NCBI RefSeq assembly: GCF_021502725.1
Contig: NZ_JAKFFS010000001.1
Location: forward strand, 62,001-126,000
Direction of reading: 5' to 3'
DNA length: 64,000 bases
Origin: Dyadobacter sp. CY345
Lineage (GTDB): Bacteria > Bacteroidota > Bacteroidia > Cytophagales > Spirosomataceae
This document shows, piece after piece, positions 36,277 to 46,031 of this stretch; position 1 is the first letter of the stretch, and every line of letters begins with the position of its first letter. Below the pieces are notes generated by a model. The model saw nothing but the letters and a program-made list of their open reading frames with translations, made no database searches and was not told the DNA's origin. The position numbers were made by a program, and so were the translations under genes.

Positions 36277-37041
36277 ATGCTTTCTTCAAAAAAATACAGT
36301 AATATCACGTACAGCCTGATTTTTGGCGCATTATTTCTGACTTCCTGTAATCGTCATTTTACTGTTTCCGGCAATCAATACAAGCAATATGCAGTTACGC
36401 AGGATGCTGGCGTTGATTCATCAGTCGTAAATTATTATCTGCCCTACAAAAAACAGATGGACTCCGAAATGAGCCGTGTGATCGGGAAAACGGAAAGAGA
36501 ACTTACTAAGCCTTCGGATCCTGAAACGCTTATGGGTGATTTCTTTTCAGACGCTATTTTAACGGAAGGATTAAAAAAAGATCCTACGATTCAACTGACA
36601 CTGGCGACAAAAGGAGGTTTAAGAACAACTTTTCCAAAAGGAAATATTACAGTTTCACACGCTTTTGAATTAATGCCTTTTGAAAATGAGCTCGTTGTGT
36701 TGAAACTGACCGGCGCCAATATTCAAAAAGTGATCGATTTTATTGTGAAGTCGGATGGACAGCCCGTGGCAGGAATCCGGATGAAAATTAAAGATAAAAA
36801 AGCCTACGATGTGTTTATTGCAGGAAAACCTTTTGATATCAATCAAACTTATAATCTGCTGACCTACGATTATCTGGCCAATGGCGCGGAAGATCTGAGC
36901 TGTCTGGCAAACCCGATTGAAAGTAAGATCATTAATAAAAAAGTGCGCGATGCCATTATTGACTACATCAGTGATTTGACAAGTGCAGGAAAAACTATAA
37001 ATACGCAATTAGATGGAAGAATTACTGTTGTCAACGACTAG
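36277..37041 (+). CDS. 5'-nucleotidase C-terminal-domain lipoprotein
   Basis: 254 residues with a lipobox (LTSCNRHF, Cys24). The remainder is the substrate-specificity (C-terminal) domain of UshA-type 5'-nucleotidases: MGDFFSDAIL, ATKGGLRTTFPKGNITVSHAFELMPFENELVVLKLTG in segments, and LLTYDYLANGAEDL. No metal-binding domain is present in the same chain. The catalytic N-domain is encoded by the next gene, which overlaps this one by 29 bp, so the two likely form one two-chain periplasmic nucleotidase. Confidence 0.9.
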   Translation: MLSSKKYSNITYSLIFGALFLTSCNRHFTVSGNQYKQYAVTQDAGVDSSVVNYYLPYKKQMDSEMSRVIGKTERELTKPSDPETLMGDFFSDAILTEGLKKDPTIQLTLATKGGLRTTFPKGNITVSHAFELMPFENELVVLKLTGANIQKVIDFIVKSDGQPVAGIRMKIKDKKAYDVFIAGKPFDINQTYNLLTYDYLANGAEDLSCLANPIESKIINKKVRDAIIDYISDLTSAGKTINTQLDGRITVVND

Positions 37042-37966
37042 TCGCCGGGATTTTCTGAAAAGCGGCAGCGCTGCTGCTGCTTTCTTCGCATTAAGTGCAT
37101 CTCCGTTTGCGGCTTTTGCGAAGGATGAAACGGTGCAGCTGACCATTTTGCATACCAATGATGTGCATAGCCGTATCGAACCTTTCCCGATGGACGGATC
37201 CAGAAATCAGGGATTAGGCGGAGTTGCCCGTCGCGCAGCTTTGATCAAACAGATCAGAGCAGAGCAAGAGAACGTGCTGCTGCTGGATGCAGGAGATGTT
37301 TTTCAGGGAACTCCCTACTTCAACATGTTCGGTGGGGAACTGGAAATGAAGCTGATGAGTGACATGGGTTATGATGCAGGAACAATGGGAAACCACGATT
37401 TTGACAATGGAATTGCAGGATTTATAAAACAGCTTCCTCACGCCAATTTTCCATTTCTTGTAAGTAACTACGATTTTAATAATACCGACCTGAAAGGGAA
37501 AACTCAATCCTATAAAATTTTCAAAAAACAAGGTTTGAAAATAGGTGTTTTCGGTTTGGGAATAGAACTGGCTGGTCTGGTTGATAAGAAAAATTATGGC
37601 GATATTGTTTATCAGGATCCTATAACCAAGGCGAATGAAACGGCGGCAATCCTGAAAAATGATATGCATTGCGATCTTGTGATCTGCCTTTCCCATTTAG
37701 GTTACAGATATAAGGAAAACAAGGTATCTGATCAGATTTTGGCCAGTTCAACACGGAATATTGATCTGGTGATCGGAGGGCATACGCATACTTTCATGAA
37801 AGCGCCGGAAGATATTAAAAATCTGGATGGCAAGATTACGACGATTAATCAGGTCGGTTTTGCCGGTATCAATCTGGGGAGGCTGGATTATTTTTTCCAA
37901 AAAGGAACTGGTAAAAAAATGATGACGGCAGCTGTTTTTCCGGTGCACAATTATCTGCCTGCGTAA
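37013..37966 (+). CDS. Metallophosphoesterase, 5'-nucleotidase N-terminal domain, Tat-exported
   Basis: 317 residues. The start at 37013 gives a twin-arginine signal (STTSRRDFLKSGSAAAAFF). The calcineurin-like motifs are complete: ILHTNDVHSR, LLLDAGDVFQG, GNHDFDNG, ICLSHLG and VIGGHTHTFM. It is the di-metal catalytic half of a UshA-like 5'-nucleotidase, ending before the C-domain, which is supplied by the previous gene. The Tat signal here against the Sec lipoprotein signal of the partner means the halves take different export routes. Confidence 0.9.
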   Translation: MEELLLSTTSRRDFLKSGSAAAAFFALSASPFAAFAKDETVQLTILHTNDVHSRIEPFPMDGSRNQGLGGVARRAALIKQIRAEQENVLLLDAGDVFQGTPYFNMFGGELEMKLMSDMGYDAGTMGNHDFDNGIAGFIKQLPHANFPFLVSNYDFNNTDLKGKTQSYKIFKKQGLKIGVFGLGIELAGLVDKKNYGDIVYQDPITKANETAAILKNDMHCDLVICLSHLGYRYKENKVSDQILASSTRNIDLVIGGHTHTFMKAPEDIKNLDGKITTINQVGFAGINLGRLDYFFQKGTGKKMMTAAVFPVHNYLPA

Positions 37967-37993
37967 ATTAATTATTGAGATTTTCACAAACAG

Positions 37994-38029
37994 AAAGGAC
38001 TTAGTGCGAATCGTACCAAGTCCTTTTTA
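37994..38029. terminator. Intrinsic terminator after the split nucleotidase
   Basis: aaaggacttagtgc (37994-38007) pairs with gtaccaagtcctttt (38013-38027) with two G-T wobbles; T run follows. It also precedes the end of the convergent EthD gene. Confidence 0.75.
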
Positions 38030-38044
38030 TTTATAACATAAAAT

Positions 38045-38356
38045 TTATTCAACACGACTGATTTGCATAATGGGAGTAACCGAGGTGAAGTTGGGTATAT
38101 CGGCTATCAGAATCGGTCCTTGGGCATCCATACCAGTCTGCAATGAAACGAGATCGCTGAAAAAGATTCCGCAAATCAGTTCATAAGGTGGTTCTGAACC
38201 GGGAGCTGCGCCGGCAATTCCAACTTCAATATCCACTTTCACAAGCCCATAAGGCCCCAGTAATTCTTTCACCAACGGCGTATGAGAATCGATGTAATAG
38301 CCAATATTAAAATCATCTTCAGCAGCGCGCGGGTAAACAACAGTTATTTTGAACAT
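38045..38356 (-). CDS. EthD family protein
   Basis: 103 residues, a single ferredoxin-like dimeric alpha/beta barrel unit (FKITVVYPRAAEDDFNIGYYIDSHTPLVKELLGPYGLVKVDIEVG). This is the EthD pattern, first named from ethyl tert-butyl ether degradation operons, where its role is unclear. It is monocistronic. Confidence 0.85.
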   Translation of the reverse strand: MFKITVVYPRAAEDDFNIGYYIDSHTPLVKELLGPYGLVKVDIEVGIAGAAPGSEPPYELICGIFFSDLVSLQTGMDAQGPILIADIPNFTSVTPIMQISRVE

Positions 38357-38443
38357 TGGAGCTGTCAGTTAAGTGGTTATATATTTTTACTTTAAATATA
38401 AGTTACAAAAAAAGCTTTTATATCTGTTTTGAAAAGTTTGTCA

Positions 38444-39673
38444 TTAATGAACAATCCCGCTTTCTGCGCCTGCTTCAACTTCCACTTGCTGAGAGATGGT
38501 ACGTTTGCCCACCAGAAATACGCCAAGTGCGAGCAACGACGAACCTGCCATGGCGGAAGCCATCGGAAATGTGGAAGGTTCTTCGAAAAGGCTGATCACA
38601 ACGGAAATTAAAGCACCCATACCCATCTGGATCGCCCCCATTAATGCAGAAGCGCTGCCTGCATTTTTCGAGAAAGGCGCAAGCGACAATGCCGCTGCGT
38701 TGGGATTTATTAATCCGATGCAGCAAAGGAAAAAGAATAATAAAATGATGGTTGAAGTTAAAGTTAGCAGTCCATTAAACGATGCAAAAGCCAATGTGAA
38801 ACTTATTAACAACTGGAAAATCAGCGCAGTATTGATGATCTGTTCACTCTTATATTTTCTCAGCAATAAGGTGTTTAATTGACTTGATCCGATAAATCCA
38901 ACCGATAAAAATGCAAAAATCCAGCCGTAAACTTTTTCATCGATATGAAAAACTTCCATGAAAACCAGCGGAGATCCGGAAACGTAAGCGAATAAACCAG
39001 AAAAGGCGATGGCGCCAGTCAACGAATAGGTGTAAAATTGTGGTTCGCGGATCACAGATAAAAAATTCAGGATGATTGGTTTTGGTTTTAACGATAGTGT
39101 AGTGTCAGGTTTAAAACTATCAGGAAGCCATAATACCGTCGCAGCGAGAATAGCCACGCCCATTCCGGTTAATATCAAAAATACAGTTTGCCAACCAAAA
39201 GCTGCCGTTACGTAACCACCAACCGTTGGGGCGATCATGGGTGATGCGCCGACGACAAGCATTAGTAAAGAAAAAACTTTGGCGCTGTCTTTAACCGGAA
39301 ATAAATCACGCACCATCGCAACCGATGCGACGGCAGCCGCACAACTTCCGATTGCCTGGACAAACCGCATGACAATCAACATATCAATACTGGTTGAAAC
39401 AGCGCAGCCCAAAGAAGCCAAAATGTAAACCGTTAACCCGATAAAAAGGGGCTTTTTTCTACCAAAACGATCTAACAGAGGTCCATATAAAAGTTGTCCG
39501 GCAGAAATTCCAATGAAAAAGCCGGACAATGAAAGCGATACCTTGGAAGCAGTCGTATGCAAATCATTCGCAATGGCCGGGAATCCGGGAAGGTACATAT
39601 CGATGGAAAACGGGCCAAGTGCGGTAAGACTGCCGAGTATTAAAATCAAAAAGAAGTAAGTTCTGTTGGTCAT
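38444..39673 (-). CDS. Bcr/CflA family multidrug efflux MFS transporter
   Basis: 409 residues, twelve helices. MFS signature LLYGPLLDRFGRKKPLFIGL lies between helices 2 and 3, and the N-terminus LTALGPFSIDMYLPGFPAIANDL is the classical Bcr/CflA start (SxDMYLPxxP). Homologues export bicyclomycin, chloramphenicol or sulfonamides, or dipeptides and cysteine. It has its own promoter region, with a gtttggtcaaac palindrome at 39726-39737. Confidence 0.9.
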   Translation of the reverse strand: MTNRTYFFLILILGSLTALGPFSIDMYLPGFPAIANDLHTTASKVSLSLSGFFIGISAGQLLYGPLLDRFGRKKPLFIGLTVYILASLGCAVSTSIDMLIVMRFVQAIGSCAAAVASVAMVRDLFPVKDSAKVFSLLMLVVGASPMIAPTVGGYVTAAFGWQTVFLILTGMGVAILAATVLWLPDSFKPDTTLSLKPKPIILNFLSVIREPQFYTYSLTGAIAFSGLFAYVSGSPLVFMEVFHIDEKVYGWIFAFLSVGFIGSSQLNTLLLRKYKSEQIINTALIFQLLISFTLAFASFNGLLTLTSTIILLFFFLCCIGLINPNAAALSLAPFSKNAGSASALMGAIQMGMGALISVVISLFEEPSTFPMASAMAGSSLLALGVFLVGKRTISQQVEVEAGAESGIVH

Positions 39674-39871
39674 TCTGTTAGGTTGAATATTTATAATAAA
39701 AATAAGTGTCGTAATGTTTTATATGGTTTGGTCAAACTTTGTGTTACCAAATGAATGATTATTCGTACTAGTGATGTAGAAGTAACTATAATGACGAAGG
39801 TAATAAGTATGACTAAGTTATAGAAGTTCAACTATGCGTTCACTTTGATTTACCGAAAATAGCTTGCAGCT

Positions 39872-42013
39872 ATGAAAAACGATATTAATACGGTTTCTTA
39901 TAAGTTTTTTGCGTGGACGATCGTATTGATTTTAATACTGACCGCTTTCGTTTTTATCACGCTGATCACAAATTCAAAATCAGATGCTGTAAAAAATAAT
40001 ATCCGGATTCTTCAAACTGGTAATAACAACTATGCCAGGATTGATACTTGTATTTCTGTTTTGTACACAGCGGAAAATAATAGCCGGTTGTTTGCGGTAA
40101 CGGCTGATTCGGCATACCTTGATAAGTACACAAGGCAGATGGAAACAGTTTCATCAATTCTGAGAGAATTTCAGGAAGAGAAGAAAAAACAGACTCTCTT
40201 TTTCAATTTATACCTTCCAAAGCTTCTTTTAGACAAACAGGTCAAAACTGACGAGTTTATTCGGTTACGGAATATGGTCGACAGTTTGCTTTTATTTTAC
40301 ACAACTGGAAAAAAGGTCAACGCTCCAACTATTGATTTAAAGCCCCATTCTTTTACAAATATTAAAAAATTTGCCCGGACAGAATCAGTACTGATTGAGC
40401 CGAAAAACAGGAATAAGAAGTTTTGGAAAAGAATAGTGGAAGCGGTTTCGAATAAATCCACTGATTCTGGAAATGTTCAGAAAAAAACAATACGGACGGT
40501 CACCACTATTGAAGATTCTGTAACAAGCTTACGGCAAAGAAACGACCATGAGCATGTCAGTAATATTAGGAATCTGGGTCAGGCAAGAAGTAGACTCAAA
40601 AAGGCGGAACTGGAATTGCTAACGGCGAACGCTCGGATTTTTTCAAATCTTCAATCCGCTTTAAAGGCATTGAGAAATGAGGAAATTAATAATCTGGAAA
40701 CTTTACGAATGTCACTGTTATCGCAGACTTCCGACAAGCTTTCGGACTGGCACCAGTTATCGTGGGGTAATATTGCAGTCGTTATTATTTTGACGATTAT
40801 AATTATCCGGAATATACTTCAATTATACCGAAATGAAGTTACCATCATTAAATACAGTAATCAGACGGTTATTTCTGCGAAGAAAAAGGGTGAATTTTTA
40901 TCTCATATTTCTCACGAAATAAGAACGCCGCTGAATGCTATCATCGGTTTTTCCAGACAGATTGAAGAAAGTAAAACGGGTGATGATTTACGTATGAAAG
41001 TTGGCGCGATTAAAAACGCTTCCGACGTACTGATGATGCTGATAAACGAAATGCTTGATTTTTCCAGGTTTGAAAGTGGTAAGATAAAACTGGTCAATCG
41101 CCAGTTCAAGCCGCTTGGGATGCTTGACGATGTTGTTGATATGCTTTCCGTATTGGCTTTCAATAAAGAAATTTCGCTTACCAGACATTTTGAACTCGCA
41201 CCAGGATTAATCTTACTTGGCGACGATTACCGTTTAAAACAGGTTGCGCTTAATCTGTTGACAAATGCTATAAAGTTTACACCTAACGGCGGAAGAATAA
41301 GCATTCTCGCTGAATATCGTAAAACGGATCAACCGTCGAATGGCGTCTTGAAAATTGTCGTAAAAGACTCCGGGATCGGTATTGCTCAGGAAAATATTGA
41401 AAAGATTTTCGACGATTTTACGCAAATCGAAACACCTTCGGAGGTGCCTCGTCAAACGGGTACCGGCCTTGGGCTTCCGATCGCGAGGAGGATTGTCGAT
41501 TTATTTGGCGGAAAAATTAATGTCACAAGTGAACTTGGCAAGGGAGCCGTTTTTAGTGTGGAAGTACCAATGGTTAGTGTCGAAGGAAATATTGTTATGT
41601 CGCAAGAACCGAATACTGTCAAAGGAATTGGCAGTATTATGAAAGATAAGAGGGTTTTAATGGTTGATGATATAAAAATAAATTTGCTGCTTCTGAGTCG
41701 GATTTTGGATAAAAACGGAGTTTGTTATGATCTTGCTTCCGATGGCGAAGAGGCCTTCAAATTATTTCAATCGACATCTTACGACCTGATCATCACCGAT
41801 GTCCAGATGCCAAAAATGGATGGGTTGGAATTGACCAGATGCGTCAGAAATGAAGTTAATAGAATTAAAGCCCGCATTCCGGTAATTGGGTATACCGCCA
41901 GCACATCTCCCGAAGAACGTTCTAAATATCTGGATTATGGTATGAATGATTTGCTTGACAAGCCGTTCACTGAAAATGATTTGGTTGAAGTTTTGGAGCG
42001 GGTAATTTTATAG
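39872..42013 (+). CDS. Hybrid sensor histidine kinase/response regulator
   Basis: 713 residues. Two membrane helices (FFAWTIVLILILTAFVFITL and IAVVIILTIIIIRNILQLY) enclose a periplasmic sensor of about 270 residues without a known fold. HisKA follows with His348 (FLSHISHEIRTPLNAIIGFS), then HATPase with N box NLLTNAIKFTPNGG and G boxes DSGIGIA and GTGLGLPIARR. The C-terminal receiver carries Asp643 (LIITDVQMPKMDGLEL). There is no Hpt or DNA-binding domain, so the output partner must be elsewhere. Confidence 0.95.
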   Translation: MKNDINTVSYKFFAWTIVLILILTAFVFITLITNSKSDAVKNNIRILQTGNNNYARIDTCISVLYTAENNSRLFAVTADSAYLDKYTRQMETVSSILREFQEEKKKQTLFFNLYLPKLLLDKQVKTDEFIRLRNMVDSLLLFYTTGKKVNAPTIDLKPHSFTNIKKFARTESVLIEPKNRNKKFWKRIVEAVSNKSTDSGNVQKKTIRTVTTIEDSVTSLRQRNDHEHVSNIRNLGQARSRLKKAELELLTANARIFSNLQSALKALRNEEINNLETLRMSLLSQTSDKLSDWHQLSWGNIAVVIILTIIIIRNILQLYRNEVTIIKYSNQTVISAKKKGEFLSHISHEIRTPLNAIIGFSRQIEESKTGDDLRMKVGAIKNASDVLMMLINEMLDFSRFESGKIKLVNRQFKPLGMLDDVVDMLSVLAFNKEISLTRHFELAPGLILLGDDYRLKQVALNLLTNAIKFTPNGGRISILAEYRKTDQPSNGVLKIVVKDSGIGIAQENIEKIFDDFTQIETPSEVPRQTGTGLGLPIARRIVDLFGGKINVTSELGKGAVFSVEVPMVSVEGNIVMSQEPNTVKGIGSIMKDKRVLMVDDIKINLLLLSRILDKNGVCYDLASDGEEAFKLFQSTSYDLIITDVQMPKMDGLELTRCVRNEVNRIKARIPVIGYTASTSPEERSKYLDYGMNDLLDKPFTENDLVEVLERVIL

Positions 42014-42084
42014 TTATTTTCACTGCAAGCAACCATTCTTCCGAAAATGTCATCTCGGATATAGCCATGAAATCTTAAACATAT

Positions 42085-44874
42085 ATGCATTACCGTTCCA
42101 TTTTGACGTTTCTTCTTATCATTGTGTTCTCTGCAAAAAACATTGCGCAAACCGGGAATATTTCGACGGGATTAAAGGGAACTATTAAAACCCAAAAAGG
42201 AGATCCACTTCCATTTACAGCAATTGTAGTAAAAGGGACTGAGATCGGAACCATATCGAACGAAGAGGGGAAGTACCAGCTTGACCTGAAACCGGGATAT
42301 TATGAAGTGATTTTCCAGTATCTGGGATTTAAAACAGGCTTGAAGTCGATTACCATTGAAAACAAAATGGAAACTTTTGATCTGACCATGGAAGAGCAGG
42401 CTTATAATCTGGGTGAGGTCAGAATTGGAAACAAAGGTGAAGATCCGGCGTATACAATTATGCGGAGAGCAATTGCAAAGAGCCGATATCATTTTTTGCA
42501 GGTTGAAAGTTATACGGCCAAAGCTTATTCAAAATCGTCGTTTGTTATTACGGATCTTCCTTTGGAGTTTTTATACAAAAAGGAGTTAAAAGAAATTGAG
42601 AAGGAAACCAATTTCAAGAAGGGTGTGCCGATTTTGAATGAAAGTGTCTCGGAAGTAACTTTTCGCCAACCGAATACTTACAAACAGCGGGTGATCGCAG
42701 CACGCAATAGCCAGGACAAAAATTTTGCCAGTGCAAATCAGTATTTTCTGACCAGTTTTTATCAGCCTGAAGTGGTAAAAGCCGTTTCGCCTTTGTCGCC
42801 GCGTGCCTTCACTTATTACAAATTTGAGTATCAGGGCAGTTTTATTGAAAATGGTGTTGAGATAAATAAAATAAAAGTTACGCCAAGGTCTTATGGAGAA
42901 GGTGTTTACAAAGGAACGATTTACATTACCGAAAATCTATGGAGTATTTACAGCCTGAATCTTCAAACGGTAAATACGGGTTTTAACATTGATATAAAAC
43001 AAGTTTACAGCCCTATCCAGGGCGTCTGGATGCCCATTAATCAGCAGTTTCACATCAATGGCGGTATTTATGGCATTAAAGGAAAAGGTGATCTGGTGAT
43101 CTCGCAAACTTTTTCAAAATTAAAAATCAATCCGGCTTTTCAGGCTGATATAACCGTTGTCGATGGTAAAAAGGAAAAGGAGGAAGCTAAGAAAATTGGC
43201 TTGTCGAACCGTGAGATAAAAAGTCAGCAGCTGGATGAGTTGGTAAGCAAGCAGAAGGAGTTTTCTGCGAAGAACCTGAAAAAACTGATGAAAGAATATG
43301 AGAAACAAGACCTTAAAAAGAAGGAGGAAAAAGGAGAAGATATTGATTTGAACTTTTCCAGGAATGATTCGACTTCCGTGGATTCGCTGGCCAACCTGCG
43401 TAGTATGGCATTTTGGGATTCTATTCGCACGGTTCCGCTGACCGTGGCAGAAGTTAAAAGTTATACACGCCTGGATAGTCTGGTCATTATCAATGAAGGT
43501 ACGCAGACGCAACGCGACAGCCTGAAAATTTCGAAATCCGATACCACTAAAAATAAAAACGGAGGCCCGGGTTTTCTTGGCGATTTATTAACGGGGCACA
43601 CATTCCGGTTGGGAAAGAAAAGTCCCTGGCAACTGGAATATGTGAGTCCGCTTTATGGCTTGCAGGTGAATACGGTTGAAGGTTGGGTACTGAATGGCGG
43701 AGGTTTTAAATTAAAATATATCAAAGGTGTCCAAAAGAAGAATTTAGATCAGCTGGAAATTTCTAATAATGGTATCAAAAGAACAACTTATCGGGACCAG
43801 GGCAGCTGGACTTTCAGCGGGTTAACGCGTTATTCTTTTGCCAGAGAAAAATTGTTTGCCACCGGGGGAATTGACTATAACTGGAAACGAAATGTTATCA
43901 ATTTTTCAGGCGGTAAAACAGTATCCCAGTTTAACCCGGAAAATCCGATGCACCCGATACTGAACAGTTTGACTACATTATTTCTAGAACAGAATTTTAT
44001 AAAAATATATGAAAAAAACTTTGTTCGGCTGGACTTTAAAACGGATCAAAAAAATGAACATTTTGAGTTGAGAGCAAATATTGAGTACGCTGACCGAAGT
44101 GCTCTTCAAAACAGGAATAATACCAATCCTTACCGCTGGATTGATTGGAAGAAAAGGACTTTTACTTCCAACATTCCTTTTAATGAAGAATTGTCTGAAG
44201 AATCAGGAGTAACCTCTTTCGAAATGCAGCCGCATCAGGCACTGACCATCGGGTTGTCGGCTTATTATAAGCCATGGCAGAAATATAGAACCAAAAAAGG
44301 CAAGACGACATTTTATGAAGATGATTCGCCAAAAATATCTGCTGCCTATCGTAAGGGAATTAACAATGCGTTCGGAAGCGAAGTTGATTTTGACTTTGTC
44401 CAAGTAGGAATATCTCATGGATTTGATACCGGAATTCGAAGTAAATTAAGTTATAAAATAGCCGCGGGAGCCTTTTTGAATGATAATGCTGTTCAATTTC
44501 CGGACTATCAGCATTTTGCAGGAAATCAGTTTTTCTTCCAGTACGGCGATCCGGTCGGGACTTTCAGGATGCTAGATTATTACCGTTACAGCACTGCCAA
44601 AAGGTTCGTCGAGGCACATGCGTTGGCTGAACTTCGTAAATTTTTGTTGACGCAAATTACCTGGTTCCGGATTATGGGAATTAAGGAAAACTTCTTCGCG
44701 CACTATCTTGCAACACCAGATTCAAATAATTACGGAGAGCTTGGTTATGCCCTTGACGTAGGAATCCGATTTCCTTTTCGTGTAGAAGTAGCAAACAGCT
44801 TTGAAGGATTTAAGTATAAAAATACCGTCTTCCGGATTGGAACGACGATGAATTTTTCTTTTGGGAAAAAGTAG
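42085..44874 (+). CDS. DUF5686 outer-membrane protein with carboxypeptidase-like regulatory domain
   Basis: 929 residues. Signal peptide (MHYRSILTFLLIIVFSAKNIAQ), then a CarboxypepD_reg-like domain at about 28-115 (LKGTIKTQKGDPLPFTAIVVKGTEIGTISNEEGKYQL), the DUF5686 region from about 120 (AYTIMRRAIAKSRYHFLQVESYTAKAYSKS), a Lys/Glu-rich segment near 370-430 that could form a coiled coil, and a C-terminal barrel (last residues RIGTTMNFSFGKK). The family is Bacteroidota-specific, large and uncharacterised; an outer-membrane transport or assembly role is inferred. Confidence 0.9.
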   Translation: MHYRSILTFLLIIVFSAKNIAQTGNISTGLKGTIKTQKGDPLPFTAIVVKGTEIGTISNEEGKYQLDLKPGYYEVIFQYLGFKTGLKSITIENKMETFDLTMEEQAYNLGEVRIGNKGEDPAYTIMRRAIAKSRYHFLQVESYTAKAYSKSSFVITDLPLEFLYKKELKEIEKETNFKKGVPILNESVSEVTFRQPNTYKQRVIAARNSQDKNFASANQYFLTSFYQPEVVKAVSPLSPRAFTYYKFEYQGSFIENGVEINKIKVTPRSYGEGVYKGTIYITENLWSIYSLNLQTVNTGFNIDIKQVYSPIQGVWMPINQQFHINGGIYGIKGKGDLVISQTFSKLKINPAFQADITVVDGKKEKEEAKKIGLSNREIKSQQLDELVSKQKEFSAKNLKKLMKEYEKQDLKKKEEKGEDIDLNFSRNDSTSVDSLANLRSMAFWDSIRTVPLTVAEVKSYTRLDSLVIINEGTQTQRDSLKISKSDTTKNKNGGPGFLGDLLTGHTFRLGKKSPWQLEYVSPLYGLQVNTVEGWVLNGGGFKLKYIKGVQKKNLDQLEISNNGIKRTTYRDQGSWTFSGLTRYSFAREKLFATGGIDYNWKRNVINFSGGKTVSQFNPENPMHPILNSLTTLFLEQNFIKIYEKNFVRLDFKTDQKNEHFELRANIEYADRSALQNRNNTNPYRWIDWKKRTFTSNIPFNEELSEESGVTSFEMQPHQALTIGLSAYYKPWQKYRTKKGKTTFYEDDSPKISAAYRKGINNAFGSEVDFDFVQVGISHGFDTGIRSKLSYKIAAGAFLNDNAVQFPDYQHFAGNQFFFQYGDPVGTFRMLDYYRYSTAKRFVEAHALAELRKFLLTQITWFRIMGIKENFFAHYLATPDSNNYGELGYALDVGIRFPFRVEVANSFEGFKYKNTVFRIGTTMNFSFGKK

Positions 44875-44883
44875 AATTTAGCG

Positions 44884-46005
44884 TTATAAAATAAATTCTT
44901 CGAAATTGTCCCGATGAATAACCTTAAACGCACTTTGAGGGTATGCGTCCGTGAATGTTTTTGAAATGGAAACTTTTGCATTAGGATTCCATTTGAACTC
45001 GTATGCATATAGTCTACCATCAGTATCTTCAAGATAATCTATCTCAGTTTGCTGCTTGGTTCTCCAATAATAGTTGTTGGTCCAGATTCCGTGATAATTG
45101 ATAAATTTAACACGTTCAGATATGATGAAATTCTCCCATAAGGCGCCAATATCATCTCTGATTTCAGGTGGGCTAAAATTAGCAATTAGCGCATTTCTGA
45201 TTCCGTTATCATAGAAGTAGATTTTTCGGCTGTTTTTTAATTCGTTACGCAAATTTCTGTTAAAAGTGCCAAGTCTAAATATTACGAAAACTTGTTCGAG
45301 TAAGTTTACATATTTTTCAATAGTCTTATTGTCAAGTCCACAAATTTGGCCCAATTCATTAAAGGAGACTTGTGATCCAACTTGAAAAGCCAGTGCTTTC
45401 AGCAATCTCAACAATTTATCAGGCTTTTGTATATTTTCCCATGTCAAAATATCTTTATACAAATAGCTGTCAGTCAGTTGTTTGAGGATATCTTTTTCAG
45501 AACCTGGATTATTCACAATATCAGGGTAATATCCATAAATAAGCCTTTCAGGTAGAAGGCGTTTTTCTTCAATAAGCCCATGGTGATGGACCATCTCTTC
45601 AAAAGAAATAGGGAACATTTTGTATTCCCATTTGCGGCCGGTAAGAGGCTCGTTTATTTTATTTGCAAGTTCAAAAGCAGAGCTTCCGGTAGCGACAAGT
45701 TGAACATTTTTAATATTGTCAGTAATCAATTTCAATTTCAGTCCAATGTCTGATATTCGTTGGGCTTCATCGATAATAATATTTTTTTTGTTGCCTAAAA
45801 TATTTTTGAGACGTGAAGAAGTTATATTTTCAAATAGTGCCTGCACATCCGGTTCATCGCCGTTTAACCACATCGTGTCTTCTGCACGATCAAATATTTT
45901 ATGCAAAAGGGTAGTTTTGCCAACTTGTCTTGCGCCTAAAAGTATAATGGCCTTGCCATCACGAAGCTTAGACTGAATTGTTTGTTCGAGAGATCTTTGA
46001 ATCAT
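44884..46005 (-). CDS. AAA_14/DUF4143 ATP-binding protein
   Basis: 373 residues. Walker A GARQVGKTT (24-32) and Walker B NIIIDEAQ (Asp79, Glu80) lie in an AAA_14 domain, followed by sensor-like VATGSSAFEL. A winged-helix part (LGQICGLDNKTIEKYVNLLEQVFVIFRL) comes next, and a C-terminal DUF4143 nuclease-like region contains QTEIDYLEDTDGRLYAYEFKW, which matches a PD-(D/E)XK core (E-D...E-x-K). The family is abundant, often strain-variable, and has no firm function. Two tandem palindromes overlap its promoter. Confidence 0.9.
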   Translation of the reverse strand: MIQRSLEQTIQSKLRDGKAIILLGARQVGKTTLLHKIFDRAEDTMWLNGDEPDVQALFENITSSRLKNILGNKKNIIIDEAQRISDIGLKLKLITDNIKNVQLVATGSSAFELANKINEPLTGRKWEYKMFPISFEEMVHHHGLIEEKRLLPERLIYGYYPDIVNNPGSEKDILKQLTDSYLYKDILTWENIQKPDKLLRLLKALAFQVGSQVSFNELGQICGLDNKTIEKYVNLLEQVFVIFRLGTFNRNLRNELKNSRKIYFYDNGIRNALIANFSPPEIRDDIGALWENFIISERVKFINYHGIWTNNYYWRTKQQTEIDYLEDTDGRLYAYEFKWNPNAKVSISKTFTDAYPQSAFKVIHRDNFEEFIL

Positions 46006-46023
46006 ATCAGGACTATTCTAGTC

Positions 46024-46031
46024 CAAATATA
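46024..46031 (-). promoter_or_regulatory. -7 element of the DUF4143 ATPase gene
   Basis: Read on the minus strand this is TATATTTG, an exact TAnnTTTG match, 19 nt before the ATG. The -33 position falls inside the palindrome at 46034-46061. A 6-bp hairpin (ggacta-ttc-tagtcc, 46010-46024) lies between promoter and start. Confidence 0.6.

Noticed and set aside
36277..37966. Frameshifted single 5'-nucleotidase gene
   Set aside because: The domain order is reversed and each gene has its own export signal, so no single ancestral frame can be restored by one indel.
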